Below are positions 16,361 through 26,549 of a DNA stretch of 64,000 nucleotides, piece by piece (within the stretch, counting starts at the first letter, position 1; every line of letters begins with the position of its first letter). The position numbers were made by a program, and so were the translations under genes. Source of the DNA: Gammaproteobacteria bacterium HGW-Gammaproteobacteria-13 (lineage in GTDB: Bacteria; Pseudomonadota; Gammaproteobacteria; Pseudomonadales; Pseudomonadaceae). The stretch covers positions 124,001 through 188,000 of the forward strand of contig PGZH01000009.1 of the NCBI GenBank assembly GCA_002840155.1, read 5' to 3'. The notes under the pieces were generated by a model. That model ran no database searches and was not told the DNA's origin. It saw nothing but the letters and a program-made list of their open reading frames with translations.

Positions 16361-19300
16361 CTCAATACGCAGGCGATGCGTGGCGCCATCCAGTGCCACT
16401 TTCAGCTGTCCTTGTGGACACTCGATAGGTTGCTCGTCCAGCCAGGCCTGGCGAATGCCCTGGCTGCGTTGCGCCGGATTGCTCAGCTCGATCTGGTAGT
16501 GGCTGCCGGCTAAGGCGATACGTGCGCTAAAGCCTGGCCAGTCGGTCGGAATGCAGGGGTTGAGCAACAGCCAGTCACCCTCGCGGCGAATGCCGAGAAT
16601 CCCTTCGACGCCGGCGCGGTGCATCCAGCCGGCCGCGCCGGTGTACCAGGTCCAACCGCCGCGGCCGTTGTGCGGAGCCACCGCGTAAACATCGGCGGCC
16701 AGCACATAGGGCTCGACCTTGTAGCGCTGGCAGGCTTCAGGGCTGTGGCCGTGGTTGATCGGGTTGACCAGATCAAACAGATCGAACGCCTGCTTGGCGG
16801 AGCCGAGCTGGCAGTACGCCAGAATCGCCCACATTGCTGCGTGGCTGTATTGCCCGCCGTTCTCCCGCAGGCCCGGCGGATAGCCCTTGATATAGCCAGG
16901 CTCCAGCGGGGTTTTGTCGAACGGCGGGGTGAACAGCAGGGCGATGCCATCGTCCTCGCGGATCAGCTGGCGCTGCATGGCGGCCATGGCCATGTTCGCC
17001 CGCAGCGGATCGGCGCTGGTGGATAGCACCGCCCAGGACTGGGCAATCGAGTCGATCCGGCATTCGCTGCTTTGTACCGAGCCGAGCCAGGTGCCGTCAT
17101 CGAAGGTCGCGCGGCGGTACCACTGGCCATCCCAGGCATAGGTCTCCAGCGCCAGGCGCAGCTGCTCGGCATGCGCTCGCCAGCGCGCCACGCGGGCGCT
17201 GTCGTGCGCCTCGGCATAGGGGCTGAACAGCGCGATGCTGCGCAGCAGCAACCAGCCCAGCCACACACTTTCGCCCTTGCCGTGTTCGCCGACGCGGTTC
17301 ATGCCGTCGTTCCAGTCGCCGCCGCCAATCAGCGGCAGGCCCAGTTCGCCGGTCAGCTGCAGGCATTGGTCGAGGCCACGGGCGCAGTGCTCGAAAAGCG
17401 AAGCCGGCGCATCTGCCTGCATCGGCTGGAAGAACGCATCGTGCTCACCGGCGGCCAACAGCGGACCTTCGAGAAAGTCCAACTGCTCATCGAGAACCGC
17501 TGCATCGCCGCTGCACTGGATGTACTGCGCGGTGGCGTAGGCCAGCCACACCCGGTCATCGGAGATGCGCGTGCGCACGCCCTGGCCGGAATGCGGCAGC
17601 CACCAGTGCTGCACGTCGCCTTCGACAAACTGACGGCTGGCCGCGCGCAGGATATGCGCGCGGGTCATGGCCGGGCTGGCGAAGGTCAGCGCCATGCCGT
17701 CCTGCAGCTGGTCGCGAAAACCGTAGGCGCCGCTGGCCTGGTAGAACGCCGAGCGCGCCCAGACGCGGCAAGCCAGGGTCTGATAGAGCAGCCAGCCGTT
17801 GAGCATGATGTCCATGGCGCGGCTTGGCGTCTGCACCTGCACCGCGCCGAGCACCCGTTGCCAGTGCGCCTGCACCTGGGCCAGTACGGCGTTCAGATCG
17901 GCCTCGCGGTACTGCGCAACCAAGGCGCTGGCTTGTTGTTCGCTGGCGCATTGGCCGAGTAGCCAGAGCACTTCAATGCTTTCCCCAGGCTGCAGTTCCA
18001 GCTGGCATTGCAGCGCGGTGCAGGGATCGAGGCCCGCGCCCAGGCTGCCGCTCAGCGGCGTTTGCCGGGCCAGTGCGGCAGGGTGCGCGAGGCTGCTGTT
18101 ACGCCCGATAAACTCGCTGCGATCCGCCGTCCAGCTGCTTTGCCGCCCGCCCAGGTCGCTGAACGCGCTGCGCCCGGTAAAAGCGATGCTCCACGGGTTG
18201 CGTAGCAGAATGGCGCCGGTGGCGCTGTCCTGGCGGCTGAGGATAAACGGCGCATTGGCCGCTCGCGTGCTGCCCAGCACCCATTCGGCGTAGGCGGTAA
18301 CGCTCAGCCGCCGTGGCCGGCCGGAGAGGTTACGCAGGGTCAGCCGGGAAATCTTGATCGGGTCTTCCAGCGGCACGAACTGCAGCAGTTCCATGGCAAT
18401 GCCGCTGGCCTGGTGGCTGAAACGGCTGTAACCAAAGCCATGTCGCGCTTCATAGTGGCCGCTGTCGCGCAGCGGTTGGGCGGTGGGGCTGAACAGCGCC
18501 AGGCTGTCTTCGTCGCGCACATACAAGGCTTCGCCTGGCGGGTCGCTGACCGGGTCGTTGGACCAGGGCGTGAGCTGGTTTTCCCGGCTGTTGTCGGCCC
18601 AGGTGTAGCCGCTGCCTTCGGCCGAGACCTGAAAGCCGAACTGCGGGTTGGCGATCACGTTGATCCACGGCGCCGGGGTGTTGCTCCAGGCGTTCAGGCG
18701 CACCACATACTCGCGGCCATCCAGGTCGAAACCGCCCAGGCCATTGGCAAACTCCAGTGGGCTGAGCGGCGGCGTGTGGCATACCGGGAGCGGTTGCGCA
18801 CTGTGGTTGCCAGTGCTGGCAGGTACGGCACTGGCGCAGGGCGGAATACGCGCCAGTTGCTCGCTGATCGGCCCGCGATGGGCCACCAGCAGCACCCGCG
18901 CCACCGCTTGCAGGTGTTCGCGGAACTCGCCACTGAGTAGGTCGGCGCGCAGCACGAACACCGAGCCTTGCGCCAGTTCGGCGGCAAAGCGCGGGCGTGA
19001 CTGGCTGCTGCGCACGGCGGTTTCGATGGCCACCTGCAGGTCCTGCAGGTAGGAGGAGGCATGCTCGTTGACGATCACCAGGTCCACCGCCAGGCGCTTC
19101 ATCCGCCAGTATTCGTGGGCGCGCAGCAGCTGCCGCACCTGGGCGATGTCTTCAGCGTCGCTGATGCGCAGCAGAACAATCGGCAGGTCGCCGGAAATTC
19201 CCTGGGACCACAGCACCGACTGACTGCCGAGACCGCGCAGCAGGCTGGCGGCCGGTGCGCGAAAGCGCGCGTCGGCGTACAGAATCGGCGCGGCTAGGCG

Positions 19301-22300
19301 CTGGAAGTCAGCGGCTTCAGCGGCAAGCATATCGAGGTGGCGCAACTGCACCTGGGCTTGGGTCCAGGCCAGGGTTTTCGCCCGGTCGAAGGCGCTGCGG
19401 TCATGGTGCTTGTCGATCAGATCAAGCAGCGCCTCACGGGTCGGTGCCACCACCGTCCAGAACGCCACGCGGGCAATCTTGCCCGGCTCGATCAACAGGC
19501 GCTGGCGCAGCGAGAAGATCGGGTCGAGCACCGTGCCGACGCTATTGGACAGGCGTTGACCCTGGCGAATCACCGCAGCGGCGTGCAGCGCGCAACTGCG
19601 CCCGAGAAATTTCGCACGGTCGGATTCGTACTGCGGCTCGGCGCTCACTTCACCTTCAACCACGGCAAAGTGCGCGGCCCACAGCGACGGCTCGCTGGCG
19701 CTGCGCGGACGCCGGGTGGCAAGCAGTGCGGCGAAGGCCGGCAGGTATTCGGTGACCACAAACAGTTTGGAGAACGCCGGGTGGGCGTTGTCGCTGGCGG
19801 CGCTGGCCAGTACCAGTTCGGCGTAGGAGGTCAGTTCGATTTCCCGCGCCACGCGGCCGCTGTTGGTCAGCGAAACGCGGCGCACTTCACCGTCGTCTTC
19901 GCCGGAGACCAGCACTTCCAGGCTGGTGGTGAGGTTGCCGTCGTGGCGGCTGTAGCTGGCGTAGTCCTCGGCGAACACCACTTCGTCATAGGGGTTGCCG
20001 CTGCTCGGCTGCGCGCCCAGGGACCAGTGCGTGCCGTTGCGGGTGTCCCAGAGGAAGATGAATGAGCCGTGCTGGTCGCGGGTGCTGTCTTCCTGCCAGC
20101 GGGTGACGGCGATGTCGCGCCAGCGGCTGTAACCGGCGCCGCTGGTGGTGAGCATCACGCTGTAACGGCCGTTGCTGAGCAGGTGGGTGACCGGCGGGTT
20201 GCCGTTGAAGTGGTTCAAGCGGCGTTCGTTGTGCAGCGTGCAGTCGGCTTCTGCGGCGCAGGCGCTGACCTCTTCGGCGCGCGGGTGGGCGACCGCGACA
20301 TTGCGTGGCATACGTTCCTGCAACAGCAGCTCGCAGGCCTGGATCATCGGCTCACGGTGGAAGCGCGCACGCATCTGGCCGTCATGCAGGGTGTTGGCGA
20401 TGGCGACGATGCTCATGCCCTGGTGGTGGGCCATAAAGTTACGCACGATGGCAAACGGCTGCTCATCCGGCAGCCGGGTGCGGGTGAAGTCCAGCGCTTC
20501 ATAGAAGCCATAACGGCCCAGTGCGCCCATCTCGGCCAGGCGGCGGTAGTTGGCCAATGCGCCTTGCGGGTCGACCATGGTCGCCAGCCCCGTGGCATAA
20601 GGGGCAATCACCCGGTTGGCGGACAAGCCGCGCTTGAGGCCCAGGCCTGGTACGCCGAAGTTCGAGTACTGGTAGGTCTGCTCCATATCGCGGGCGTTGT
20701 AGGCCGACTCGGAAATCCCCCAGGGGATGCCCAGTGCTTTGCCATAGGCAGCCTGACGTGCCACCACCAGGCGGTTGGTCTGCTCCAGCAGGCTGCCGGC
20801 CGGGGCGCGCATCACCAGCGAGGGCATCAGGTATTCGAACATCGAGCCGGACCAGGAAATCAGCGCCGAGCCGCTGCCCAGTGGCGTGGCGGTGCGGCCC
20901 AGGCGGAACCAGTGGCGGGTGCTGACATCGCCCTTGGCGATGGCAAACAGGCTGGCCAGGCGCGCCTCCGAGGCGAGCAGGTCATAGCAGCTGCTGTCCA
21001 GGCTGTTGTCCGCCAGGCAGAAGCCAATCGACAGCAGTTTGCGCTCCGGCTCCAGCAGGAAGGCGAAATCCATGCCCAGGGCCATGCTGCGCGCCTGCTC
21101 GGCAACGCTGCGCAGTTCGTCGTGCAGTTGGTTATCGGTCAGCTCGGCATCCTCCTGCAAGTCGGCCAAGGCCTGGGCCAATGCCTGCAGCCAGAACTGC
21201 AGGTCGCCGGCCTGATTGTCCGTGTCCAGTGGGGCGAAACCGCTGGCCAGCTGCGCGGCTTTTTCACTCAGGCGCAGCAGGGTTGGCAGCAGGCCGTGCA
21301 GCGGCTGTGCGCCATTCAGGCCCGCTTCGATCTGTTGCAGTAATTCGTGCAGCTGTTGGCTGCGTTCATTCCCGGCGGCGGGCAGGGCCGCCAGTGCGGC
21401 GCGGGCCAGGTGCAGGTTGTCGTGCAGGCCCTGGCGGGCGTCCGCGCTGACCGGCGCTTTCAGCCATTCCTCGCAGGCATTGGCGACTACCAGCAGGTGG
21501 CCGGCCAGGTTGCCGCTGTCCACCGACGACACATAGGCCGGCGCCAGCGGGCGTAAATCCTCGGTGTCGTACCAGTTGAAGAAGTGCCCGCGATGGCGCT
21601 GCAGCTGCGCCATAACCACCAGGGTGGCTTGTAGGCGAGCGAGGGTGCGCTGGGTGCCGGCCCAGCCGAAATCGCGGGCGGCGATGGCGGAGAGTAAGTA
21701 CAGGCCCATATTGGTTGGCGAGGTGCGGTGGGCGATGACCGGCTTGGGGTCTTCCTGAAAGTTATCCGGCGGCAGCTGGTTGTCGGCTGGCGTGACGAAG
21801 GTTTCGAAGAAGCGCCAGGTGCGCCGAGCGATCAGCCGCAGCTCGCTAGTTTGCGTCGGATCGACCAGCAGGCGTTTGGCCACGCGCGGCGAACGGCTGA
21901 CCCGCAGGGCAATTGCCGGTGCGCTGAGCCAGAGCAGGGCAAAGGGCAGAACCACAGGCCAGATGGCCGGCGACCAGAGCAGGGCAGCGGCGCAGAGCAA
22001 CAGGCCGAGCAGCGTGCCGCCAGCCATGCCGCTGTAAAAGCCCAGCAGCTTCAGGCGCGGGCTGATCGACGCCTGCGCGGCGGTGGTCCATTCCAGCAGG
22101 TTGCGCCGGGTGATCAGCAGGCGGGTCAGGGTGCGGCTGATCGCATCGAGCATGCGCCAGCTCTGGTCGGCGAGAAACGTCAGGTTCAGCGCGCTTTGTA
22201 GCAGCGCCAGCAGCAGGTCATCGCGCAGCTTGCCGAGATGGCTGCGCCAGCGAATACCGGCGCGCGCTGGTAGCAGGCCGAAGCACAGCGGCAGCAAAGC

Positions 22301-24850
22301 CGGGATCAGCAGGCTGGCAATCAGCAGCAGGCTGGCGCAGAGCGCTGCCGGCAACGGCAGCAGCCAGCTCAGACCCAGCGCCGCCAGGGTGGCCGGGGCC
22401 AGCAGGGAGCGACGCAGGTTGTCGAGCATCTTCCAGCGGCCGATGCTCGGCAGCGCCTGTTTGCCGCGTAGCGGCCCGAAAATCCACGGCAGCAGCTGCC
22501 AGTCGCCACGGGTCCAGCGGTGCTGGCGCTTGCCGGCGACGTCGTAGCGCGAGGGGAATTCCTCGACCACTTCCACATCCGAGGCCAGGCCTGCGCGGGC
22601 GAAAACACCTTCGAACAGGTCATGGCTGAGCATGCTGTTTTCCCCGACCCGGCCGGCCAAGGCTGCCTCGAAGGCATCGATGTCGTAGATGCCCTTGCCG
22701 GTAAAGGAGCCTTCGCCGAACAGGTCCTGGTACACATCGGACACAGCGGCGGCATAGGGGTCCATACCGCCGGGGCTGGAGAAGACCTTCTGGTACAGCG
22801 AGCCTTCACGCTGCAAGGGCAGCGACGGGGTGACCCGGGGTTGTAGGATCGCGTAGCCGCCGACTACCCGCTGCAGCGCTGCGTCGAAACGTGGCTGGTT
22901 CAGCGGGTGGGCCATCTTGCCGATCAGGCGCAGCGCCGCATCACGCGGCAAGCGGGTGTCGGCATCCAGGGTGATGACATAGCGCACATCTGCAGGGATG
23001 CGCTGGCTTAGCCCTGGTACCTCGGTAAAGCTGGTATCAGTGGCGCCACGCAGCAGGCGGTTGAGTTCATGCAGCTTGCCGCGCTTGCGCTCCCAGCCCA
23101 TCCAGACGTTTTCACTGGGGTTGAACTGCCGGCGCCGGTGCAACAGGAGAAAACGACTACCGGCGATGCCGGGGCCGTAACGCTGGTTGAGCTGGCCGAT
23201 GGCGACGCTGGCCAGTTGCAGCAGGGCGGCGTCGCTGGCCAGGTGTTCCTGCTGGGCATCCAGGCCATCGGTGAGCAGGGCGAAGGTCAGGTCGCCGCCA
23301 TGCCCGGCCAGGTGATGCACTTCCAGGCGCTCGATCTGCTCCAGCAGATCGGCCTTGCTGCCGAGCAGGGTCGGCACGGCAATCAGCGTGCGCAGGTTGC
23401 TGGGCACCCCTTCGCTAAGCTCCAGGCCCGGCAGGCCCATGGCGCCGAAGCTGTTACTGACCGCGCGGTTGACCAGCGCGGTGGCCACTTCGGTGGCCGG
23501 CAGAAAGCCCAGCACACCCAGCGCCAGCAGCCAGCCAGCAGTCACGCCCTGGCCGGCCAGGCTGTACAACGCCAGACCCAGCAGCAGGCTGGCCAGGCCG
23601 ACGATGGCGCCGACGTAGCCGGGCATGCCGAGGTGGATATGCCCACGGCTGATGCGCAGGCGCAGCGGTGGGCGAAAGTTGATGCGCTGCTCCAACGCCA
23701 GGCGGCCTTCGGCAATCAGGTGGTAGCCGGGGTCGCTGGTGCGTGGGTCGGCATGCTCGGCCTCGCCGGCCAGTTGGCTGGCCTGCAGGGCCTGTTCCGC
23801 AACTTCCAATTCACTGCAGGTGCTGCCACGGGCCAGTTGTTCAATGGCGCTGCGGTACTGGTTGCGGGTGGCGAAATCCATCGCGGCAAAGTCACTGCGC
23901 GCGCCCAGGCGGGCATCCACCAGGCTGACGTTCTCGAACAGCTGCGCCCAGTCGATGGAGGAAATCAGGCGCATGCTGTTGATGATATTGCGCACCGTGA
24001 GGTTGGATGCGCCCTGGCGCTGCTGCGCGTGCTGTACCACTTCATCGATGCTGCTGCCCTGCGCGCCGAGGCGCTCTTCCAGCCAGCCCAGCGCTGGCGT
24101 GGTGAGCGGATCATGGTCACGCAGGCGCTTGGCCAGCTGCGCGGCAAACGGCTCGCTAAGCGGTATGCGGGCGCGCTCGTGCAGCTCCTTGTCGAGTGCT
24201 GCGTGCGTGGCGCTTTTGCCCAGCAGACGGCTGGCCAGGGCATCGGCGTCGGCCCGCGCGCTGCGCCCGGCGGTCATCTGGTCGGCCAGGCGGCGCAGGT
24301 TCTCGATCAGCACGATGCGCAGGGTGATGGCCACCGCCCACAGCTCGCCGATGGTCAGCGGCTGCACCTGCTGATAGGCGACGAGAAAGCGCTGCAGGAT
24401 GTCTGGGTCGAAGTGGCTGTCGGTGTGGGCGATAAACGCCCAGGCCATGCCCAATACCCGTGGGTAACCGGCAAAGGGGCCGCTGGCGAGTTTTGGCAGC
24501 TGGCGGTAATAGCCGGGCGGCAGGTCATCGCGGATCTCGCGAATCTGCTCTTCGACCAGGTGGTAGTTGTCCAGCAGCCACTCGGCCGCTGGCACCACGC
24601 CGCGGCCATTGGCCAGCTCCGCAGCACTGGCCCGGTAGGCCGCGAGCAGCACCTTGGCGTTGTCATTCAGGCGGCGATGCAGGGACAGCACCGCGGGCGG
24701 CTTGCTGCTCACCGGCTGGGCTGCGGCCAGGGTGCAGGCGTGTTGTTCGAGGCGTTCGATGCCGAACAGTTCTTCGCGTACCGGGGCGTGATCAAGCCAT
24801 GGCGAGGGTGCAGCGGCACGGCTGAATAGAGCAGAGAAGACTGAGGTCAT
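16355..24850 (-). CDS. Cyclic beta-1,2-glucan synthase (ChvB/NdvB/Cgs type)
   Basis: A 2831-residue inner-membrane enzyme, the size of Rhizobium/Agrobacterium/Brucella cyclic glucan synthases. It has an N-terminal cytoplasmic region, hydrophobic segments near residues 410-450 and 800-1000, a GT84 glycosyltransferase domain between them (TLDADTRLP) and two GH94-related domains in the C-terminal half, with GGGDWNDGMNRVG carrying the presumed acid. It builds beta-1,2-glucan from UDP-glucose on a protein intermediate and cyclises it for the periplasm. No chvA/ndvA-like exporter is seen in this window. It differs from the short NdvB of P. aeruginosa. The gene is intact. Confidence 0.93.
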   Translation of the reverse strand: MTSVFSALFSRAAAPSPWLDHAPVREELFGIERLEQHACTLAAAQPVSSKPPAVLSLHRRLNDNAKVLLAAYRASAAELANGRGVVPAAEWLLDNYHLVEEQIREIRDDLPPGYYRQLPKLASGPFAGYPRVLGMAWAFIAHTDSHFDPDILQRFLVAYQQVQPLTIGELWAVAITLRIVLIENLRRLADQMTAGRSARADADALASRLLGKSATHAALDKELHERARIPLSEPFAAQLAKRLRDHDPLTTPALGWLEERLGAQGSSIDEVVQHAQQRQGASNLTVRNIINSMRLISSIDWAQLFENVSLVDARLGARSDFAAMDFATRNQYRSAIEQLARGSTCSELEVAEQALQASQLAGEAEHADPRTSDPGYHLIAEGRLALEQRINFRPPLRLRISRGHIHLGMPGYVGAIVGLASLLLGLALYSLAGQGVTAGWLLALGVLGFLPATEVATALVNRAVSNSFGAMGLPGLELSEGVPSNLRTLIAVPTLLGSKADLLEQIERLEVHHLAGHGGDLTFALLTDGLDAQQEHLASDAALLQLASVAIGQLNQRYGPGIAGSRFLLLHRRRQFNPSENVWMGWERKRGKLHELNRLLRGATDTSFTEVPGLSQRIPADVRYVITLDADTRLPRDAALRLIGKMAHPLNQPRFDAALQRVVGGYAILQPRVTPSLPLQREGSLYQKVFSSPGGMDPYAAAVSDVYQDLFGEGSFTGKGIYDIDAFEAALAGRVGENSMLSHDLFEGVFARAGLASDVEVVEEFPSRYDVAGKRQHRWTRGDWQLLPWIFGPLRGKQALPSIGRWKMLDNLRRSLLAPATLAALGLSWLLPLPAALCASLLLIASLLIPALLPLCFGLLPARAGIRWRSHLGKLRDDLLLALLQSALNLTFLADQSWRMLDAISRTLTRLLITRRNLLEWTTAAQASISPRLKLLGFYSGMAGGTLLGLLLCAAALLWSPAIWPVVLPFALLWLSAPAIALRVSRSPRVAKRLLVDPTQTSELRLIARRTWRFFETFVTPADNQLPPDNFQEDPKPVIAHRTSPTNMGLYLLSAIAARDFGWAGTQRTLARLQATLVVMAQLQRHRGHFFNWYDTEDLRPLAPAYVSSVDSGNLAGHLLVVANACEEWLKAPVSADARQGLHDNLHLARAALAALPAAGNERSQQLHELLQQIEAGLNGAQPLHGLLPTLLRLSEKAAQLASGFAPLDTDNQAGDLQFWLQALAQALADLQEDAELTDNQLHDELRSVAEQARSMALGMDFAFLLEPERKLLSIGFCLADNSLDSSCYDLLASEARLASLFAIAKGDVSTRHWFRLGRTATPLGSGSALISWSGSMFEYLMPSLVMRAPAGSLLEQTNRLVVARQAAYGKALGIPWGISESAYNARDMEQTYQYSNFGVPGLGLKRGLSANRVIAPYATGLATMVDPQGALANYRRLAEMGALGRYGFYEALDFTRTRLPDEQPFAIVRNFMAHHQGMSIVAIANTLHDGQMRARFHREPMIQACELLLQERMPRNVAVAHPRAEEVSACAAEADCTLHNERRLNHFNGNPPVTHLLSNGRYSVMLTTSGAGYSRWRDIAVTRWQEDSTRDQHGSFIFLWDTRNGTHWSLGAQPSSGNPYDEVVFAEDYASYSRHDGNLTTSLEVLVSGEDDGEVRRVSLTNSGRVAREIELTSYAELVLASAASDNAHPAFSKLFVVTEYLPAFAALLATRRPRSASEPSLWAAHFAVVEGEVSAEPQYESDRAKFLGRSCALHAAAVIRQGQRLSNSVGTVLDPIFSLRQRLLIEPGKIARVAFWTVVAPTREALLDLIDKHHDRSAFDRAKTLAWTQAQVQLRHLDMLAAEAADFQRLAAPILYADARFRAPAASLLRGLGSQSVLWSQGISGDLPIVLLRISDAEDIAQVRQLLRAHEYWRMKRLAVDLVIVNEHASSYLQDLQVAIETAVRSSQSRPRFAAELAQGSVFVLRADLLSGEFREHLQAVARVLLVAHRGPISEQLARIPPCASAVPASTGNHSAQPLPVCHTPPLSPLEFANGLGGFDLDGREYVVRLNAWSNTPAPWINVIANPQFGFQVSAEGSGYTWADNSRENQLTPWSNDPVSDPPGEALYVRDEDSLALFSPTAQPLRDSGHYEARHGFGYSRFSHQASGIAMELLQFVPLEDPIKISRLTLRNLSGRPRRLSVTAYAEWVLGSTRAANAPFILSRQDSATGAILLRNPWSIAFTGRSAFSDLGGRQSSWTADRSEFIGRNSSLAHPAALARQTPLSGSLGAGLDPCTALQCQLELQPGESIEVLWLLGQCASEQQASALVAQYREADLNAVLAQVQAHWQRVLGAVQVQTPSRAMDIMLNGWLLYQTLACRVWARSAFYQASGAYGFRDQLQDGMALTFASPAMTRAHILRAASRQFVEGDVQHWWLPHSGQGVRTRISDDRVWLAYATAQYIQCSGDAAVLDEQLDFLEGPLLAAGEHDAFFQPMQADAPASLFEHCARGLDQCLQLTGELGLPLIGGGDWNDGMNRVGEHGKGESVWLGWLLLRSIALFSPYAEAHDSARVARWRAHAEQLRLALETYAWDGQWYRRATFDDGTWLGSVQSSECRIDSIAQSWAVLSTSADPLRANMAMAAMQRQLIREDDGIALLFTPPFDKTPLEPGYIKGYPPGLRENGGQYSHAAMWAILAYCQLGSAKQAFDLFDLVNPINHGHSPEACQRYKVEPYVLAADVYAVAPHNGRGGWTWYTGAAGWMHRAGVEGILGIRREGDWLLLNPCIPTDWPGFSARIALAGSHYQIELSNPAQRSQGIRQAWLDEQPIECPQGQLKVALDGATHRLRIEL

Positions 24851-25154
24851 AGGGCGCGGTTCCAGCCATCATTGGCATGCGCGATAGGCGTCGAGGTGCG
24901 AGACCCATCTGAGAAACCGCGACAGCGGACCTACGAAGTCACGATTGCCGTGCCCCTGTTGCTTCGCCGTGCTGATTTTGCATATTGGCCGCAGACGCTG
25001 GTGTGACCGGTCAACACCCAAGACCCGGGTACCGCGATGGCGGGGTAAACCTGCACCATCGGGAAGAATGCTGTCGCAGCATTGTCACCACCCTACAGCA
25101 GGGCCCTGGCTGGCGTCTGTTCGCTAACGGACATAGCTGCAAATGGGCCTGCGT
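24851..25154. other. Intergenic region upstream of glucan synthase gene
   Basis: About 304 bases without a supportable gene. It separates the gluQ stop from the glucan synthase start and presumably holds the promoter of the latter. I see no repeat or clear operator in it. Confidence 0.5.
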
Positions 25155-26042
25155 TTAACGCAGCTGCGCTTCTGCGAGGGTCAGGCTGCGCGGAATAAGC
25201 GATGCGTCCCAATGCTGGCTGGCCCAGTGCAGCAGCTCGCCGGGCTGGCCGTAGCTGGCGCCGTCCGGCAACTGCTGGCCAAGCGCACGCAGGGCGCGGA
25301 TCAGCAGTGGAGTGGCCTGGTCGGCCGGCAGCGGCGGCGAGCGGTAGGATTTGCCCAGCTTGTGGCCATCCGGCTGGATAATCAGCGGCACATGCAGGTA
25401 GCGCGGCTGCGGCAAGCCCAGCAGCTCCTGCAGGTACAGCTGGCGCGGGGTGGAGTCGAGCAGATCGGCGCCACGCACTATATCGGTGATGCCCTGCCAG
25501 GCATCGTCGAGCACCACCGCCAGCTGGTAGGCATACAGACCATCACGGCGGCGAATCACAAAGTCACCGACCTCACGGCCCAGGTGCTGGCGGTACTCGC
25601 CTTGCACGCGGTCGACAAAGTGGTAGCTCAGCTCCGGCACGCGCAGGCGAATCGCCGCATCGGCAAAACCGTGGCCGGCATTGCGGCAGGTGCCGGGGTA
25701 GATGCCCTGAGTGCCTTCCAGTTGTTTACGTGAGCAGGTACAGGCGTAGGCCAGGCCCTGGCTGAGCAGGCGTTCGACCAGTGCGGCGTATTCGTCGTGG
25801 CGCGCGCTCTGGCGCACCAGCTCGCCGTCCCACTCGAAGCCGTAGCTTTCTAGGGTGCTGAGAATGCCAGCCTGGGCGCCGGCGACTTCCCGTGGCGGGT
25901 CGAGGTCTTCCATGCGCAGCAACCAGCGGCCGTTTACCGCGCGCGCGTCAAGGTAGGACGCAAGAGCTGCGACCAGTGAGCCGAAGTGCAGGTAACCGCT
26001 CGGGGTGGGGGCGAAGCGGCCGATATACGCGGGTGTGTTCAT
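25155..26042 (-). CDS. gluQ: Glutamyl-Q tRNA(Asp) synthetase
   Basis: A 295-residue truncated paralogue of glutamyl-tRNA synthetase that attaches glutamate to queuosine at the wobble base of tRNA(Asp). It contains the class I HIGH-like motif (PSGYLHFGS), the zinc-binding cysteines (CTCS...GTCRN) and a KMSKS-like loop (KLGKSY), and lacks the anticodon-binding domain. ATG 26042 is chosen; a GTG 12 bases upstream is possible and neither has a strong ribosome site. The gene follows dksA, as in many gammaproteobacteria, with a hairpin in the gap. Confidence 0.95.
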   Translation of the reverse strand: MNTPAYIGRFAPTPSGYLHFGSLVAALASYLDARAVNGRWLLRMEDLDPPREVAGAQAGILSTLESYGFEWDGELVRQSARHDEYAALVERLLSQGLAYACTCSRKQLEGTQGIYPGTCRNAGHGFADAAIRLRVPELSYHFVDRVQGEYRQHLGREVGDFVIRRRDGLYAYQLAVVLDDAWQGITDIVRGADLLDSTPRQLYLQELLGLPQPRYLHVPLIIQPDGHKLGKSYRSPPLPADQATPLLIRALRALGQQLPDGASYGQPGELLHWASQHWDASLIPRSLTLAEAQLR

Positions 26043-26074
26043 TTGCCGTGGCACACACAGGGAGACAGAAACAA

Positions 26075-26098
26075 CAGAGGGTGCCGAAGCACCCTCTG
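26075..26098 (-). terminator. dksA terminator / attenuator before gluQ
   Basis: A perfect 10-bp stem (CAGAGGGTGC / GCACCCTCTG) around a tetraloop lies eight bases after the dksA stop; on the minus strand it is followed by TTGTTTCTGT. This would end most dksA transcripts before gluQ. A terminator at this place is also known between dksA and gluQ in enterobacteria. Confidence 0.8.
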
Positions 26099-26105
26099 GG
26101 TCAGA

Positions 26106-26549
26106 TCAGGAACCGATCTGTTTTTCTTTGATTTCCGCCAGCGTCTTGCAATCGATGCAAAGGGTGGCGGTGGGGCGGGCTTCCAGTCGGCGGATGCCGA
26201 TTTCTACGCCGCAGGAATCGCACCAGCCGTAGTCGTTGTCTTCGATCAGTTGCAGGGTTTCGTCGATCTTCTTGATCAGCTTGCGCTCGCGATCACGGGC
26301 ACGCAGTTCCAGGCTGAATTCTTCTTCCTGGCTGGCGCGGTCCGCTGGATCGGGGAAGTTGGCTGCTTCGTCCTGCATGTGGTGCACAGTGCGATCAACT
26401 TCCTGCATCAATTCCAGCTTCCACTTGTTGAGGATGCCGGTGAAGTGGGCGCGCATCGGCTCACCCATGTATTCCTCGCCCTTTGTTTCTTTATAGGGCT
26501 CGAAACCACGAGTCAGTTGGCTGCTTTTTGCTTTTGCTTTGGTGGGCAT
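26106..26549 (-). CDS. dksA: RNA polymerase-binding transcription factor DksA
   Basis: A 147-residue protein with the DksA layout: a coiled-coil (about 30-110) whose tip carries DPADRASQ (the DxxDxA motif) and a C-terminal four-cysteine zinc finger (CDSC...CIDC). It binds the secondary channel of RNA polymerase and with ppGpp represses rRNA and activates amino-acid promoters. All key residues are present. The downstream gluQ gene and intervening hairpin follow the usual gammaproteobacterial arrangement. Confidence 0.97.
   Translation of the reverse strand: MPTKAKAKSSQLTRGFEPYKETKGEEYMGEPMRAHFTGILNKWKLELMQEVDRTVHHMQDEAANFPDPADRASQEEEFSLELRARDRERKLIKKIDETLQLIEDNDYGWCDSCGVEIGIRRLEARPTATLCIDCKTLAEIKEKQIGS

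Noticed and set aside
20069-21343. 424-residue open frame on the plus strand
   Set aside because: Another shadow of the glucan synthase gene with no start signal or domain.
23069-24829. 586-residue open frame on the plus strand
   Set aside because: Antisense to the N-terminal part of the glucan synthase, rich in Gln/Ala/Gly without any motif.
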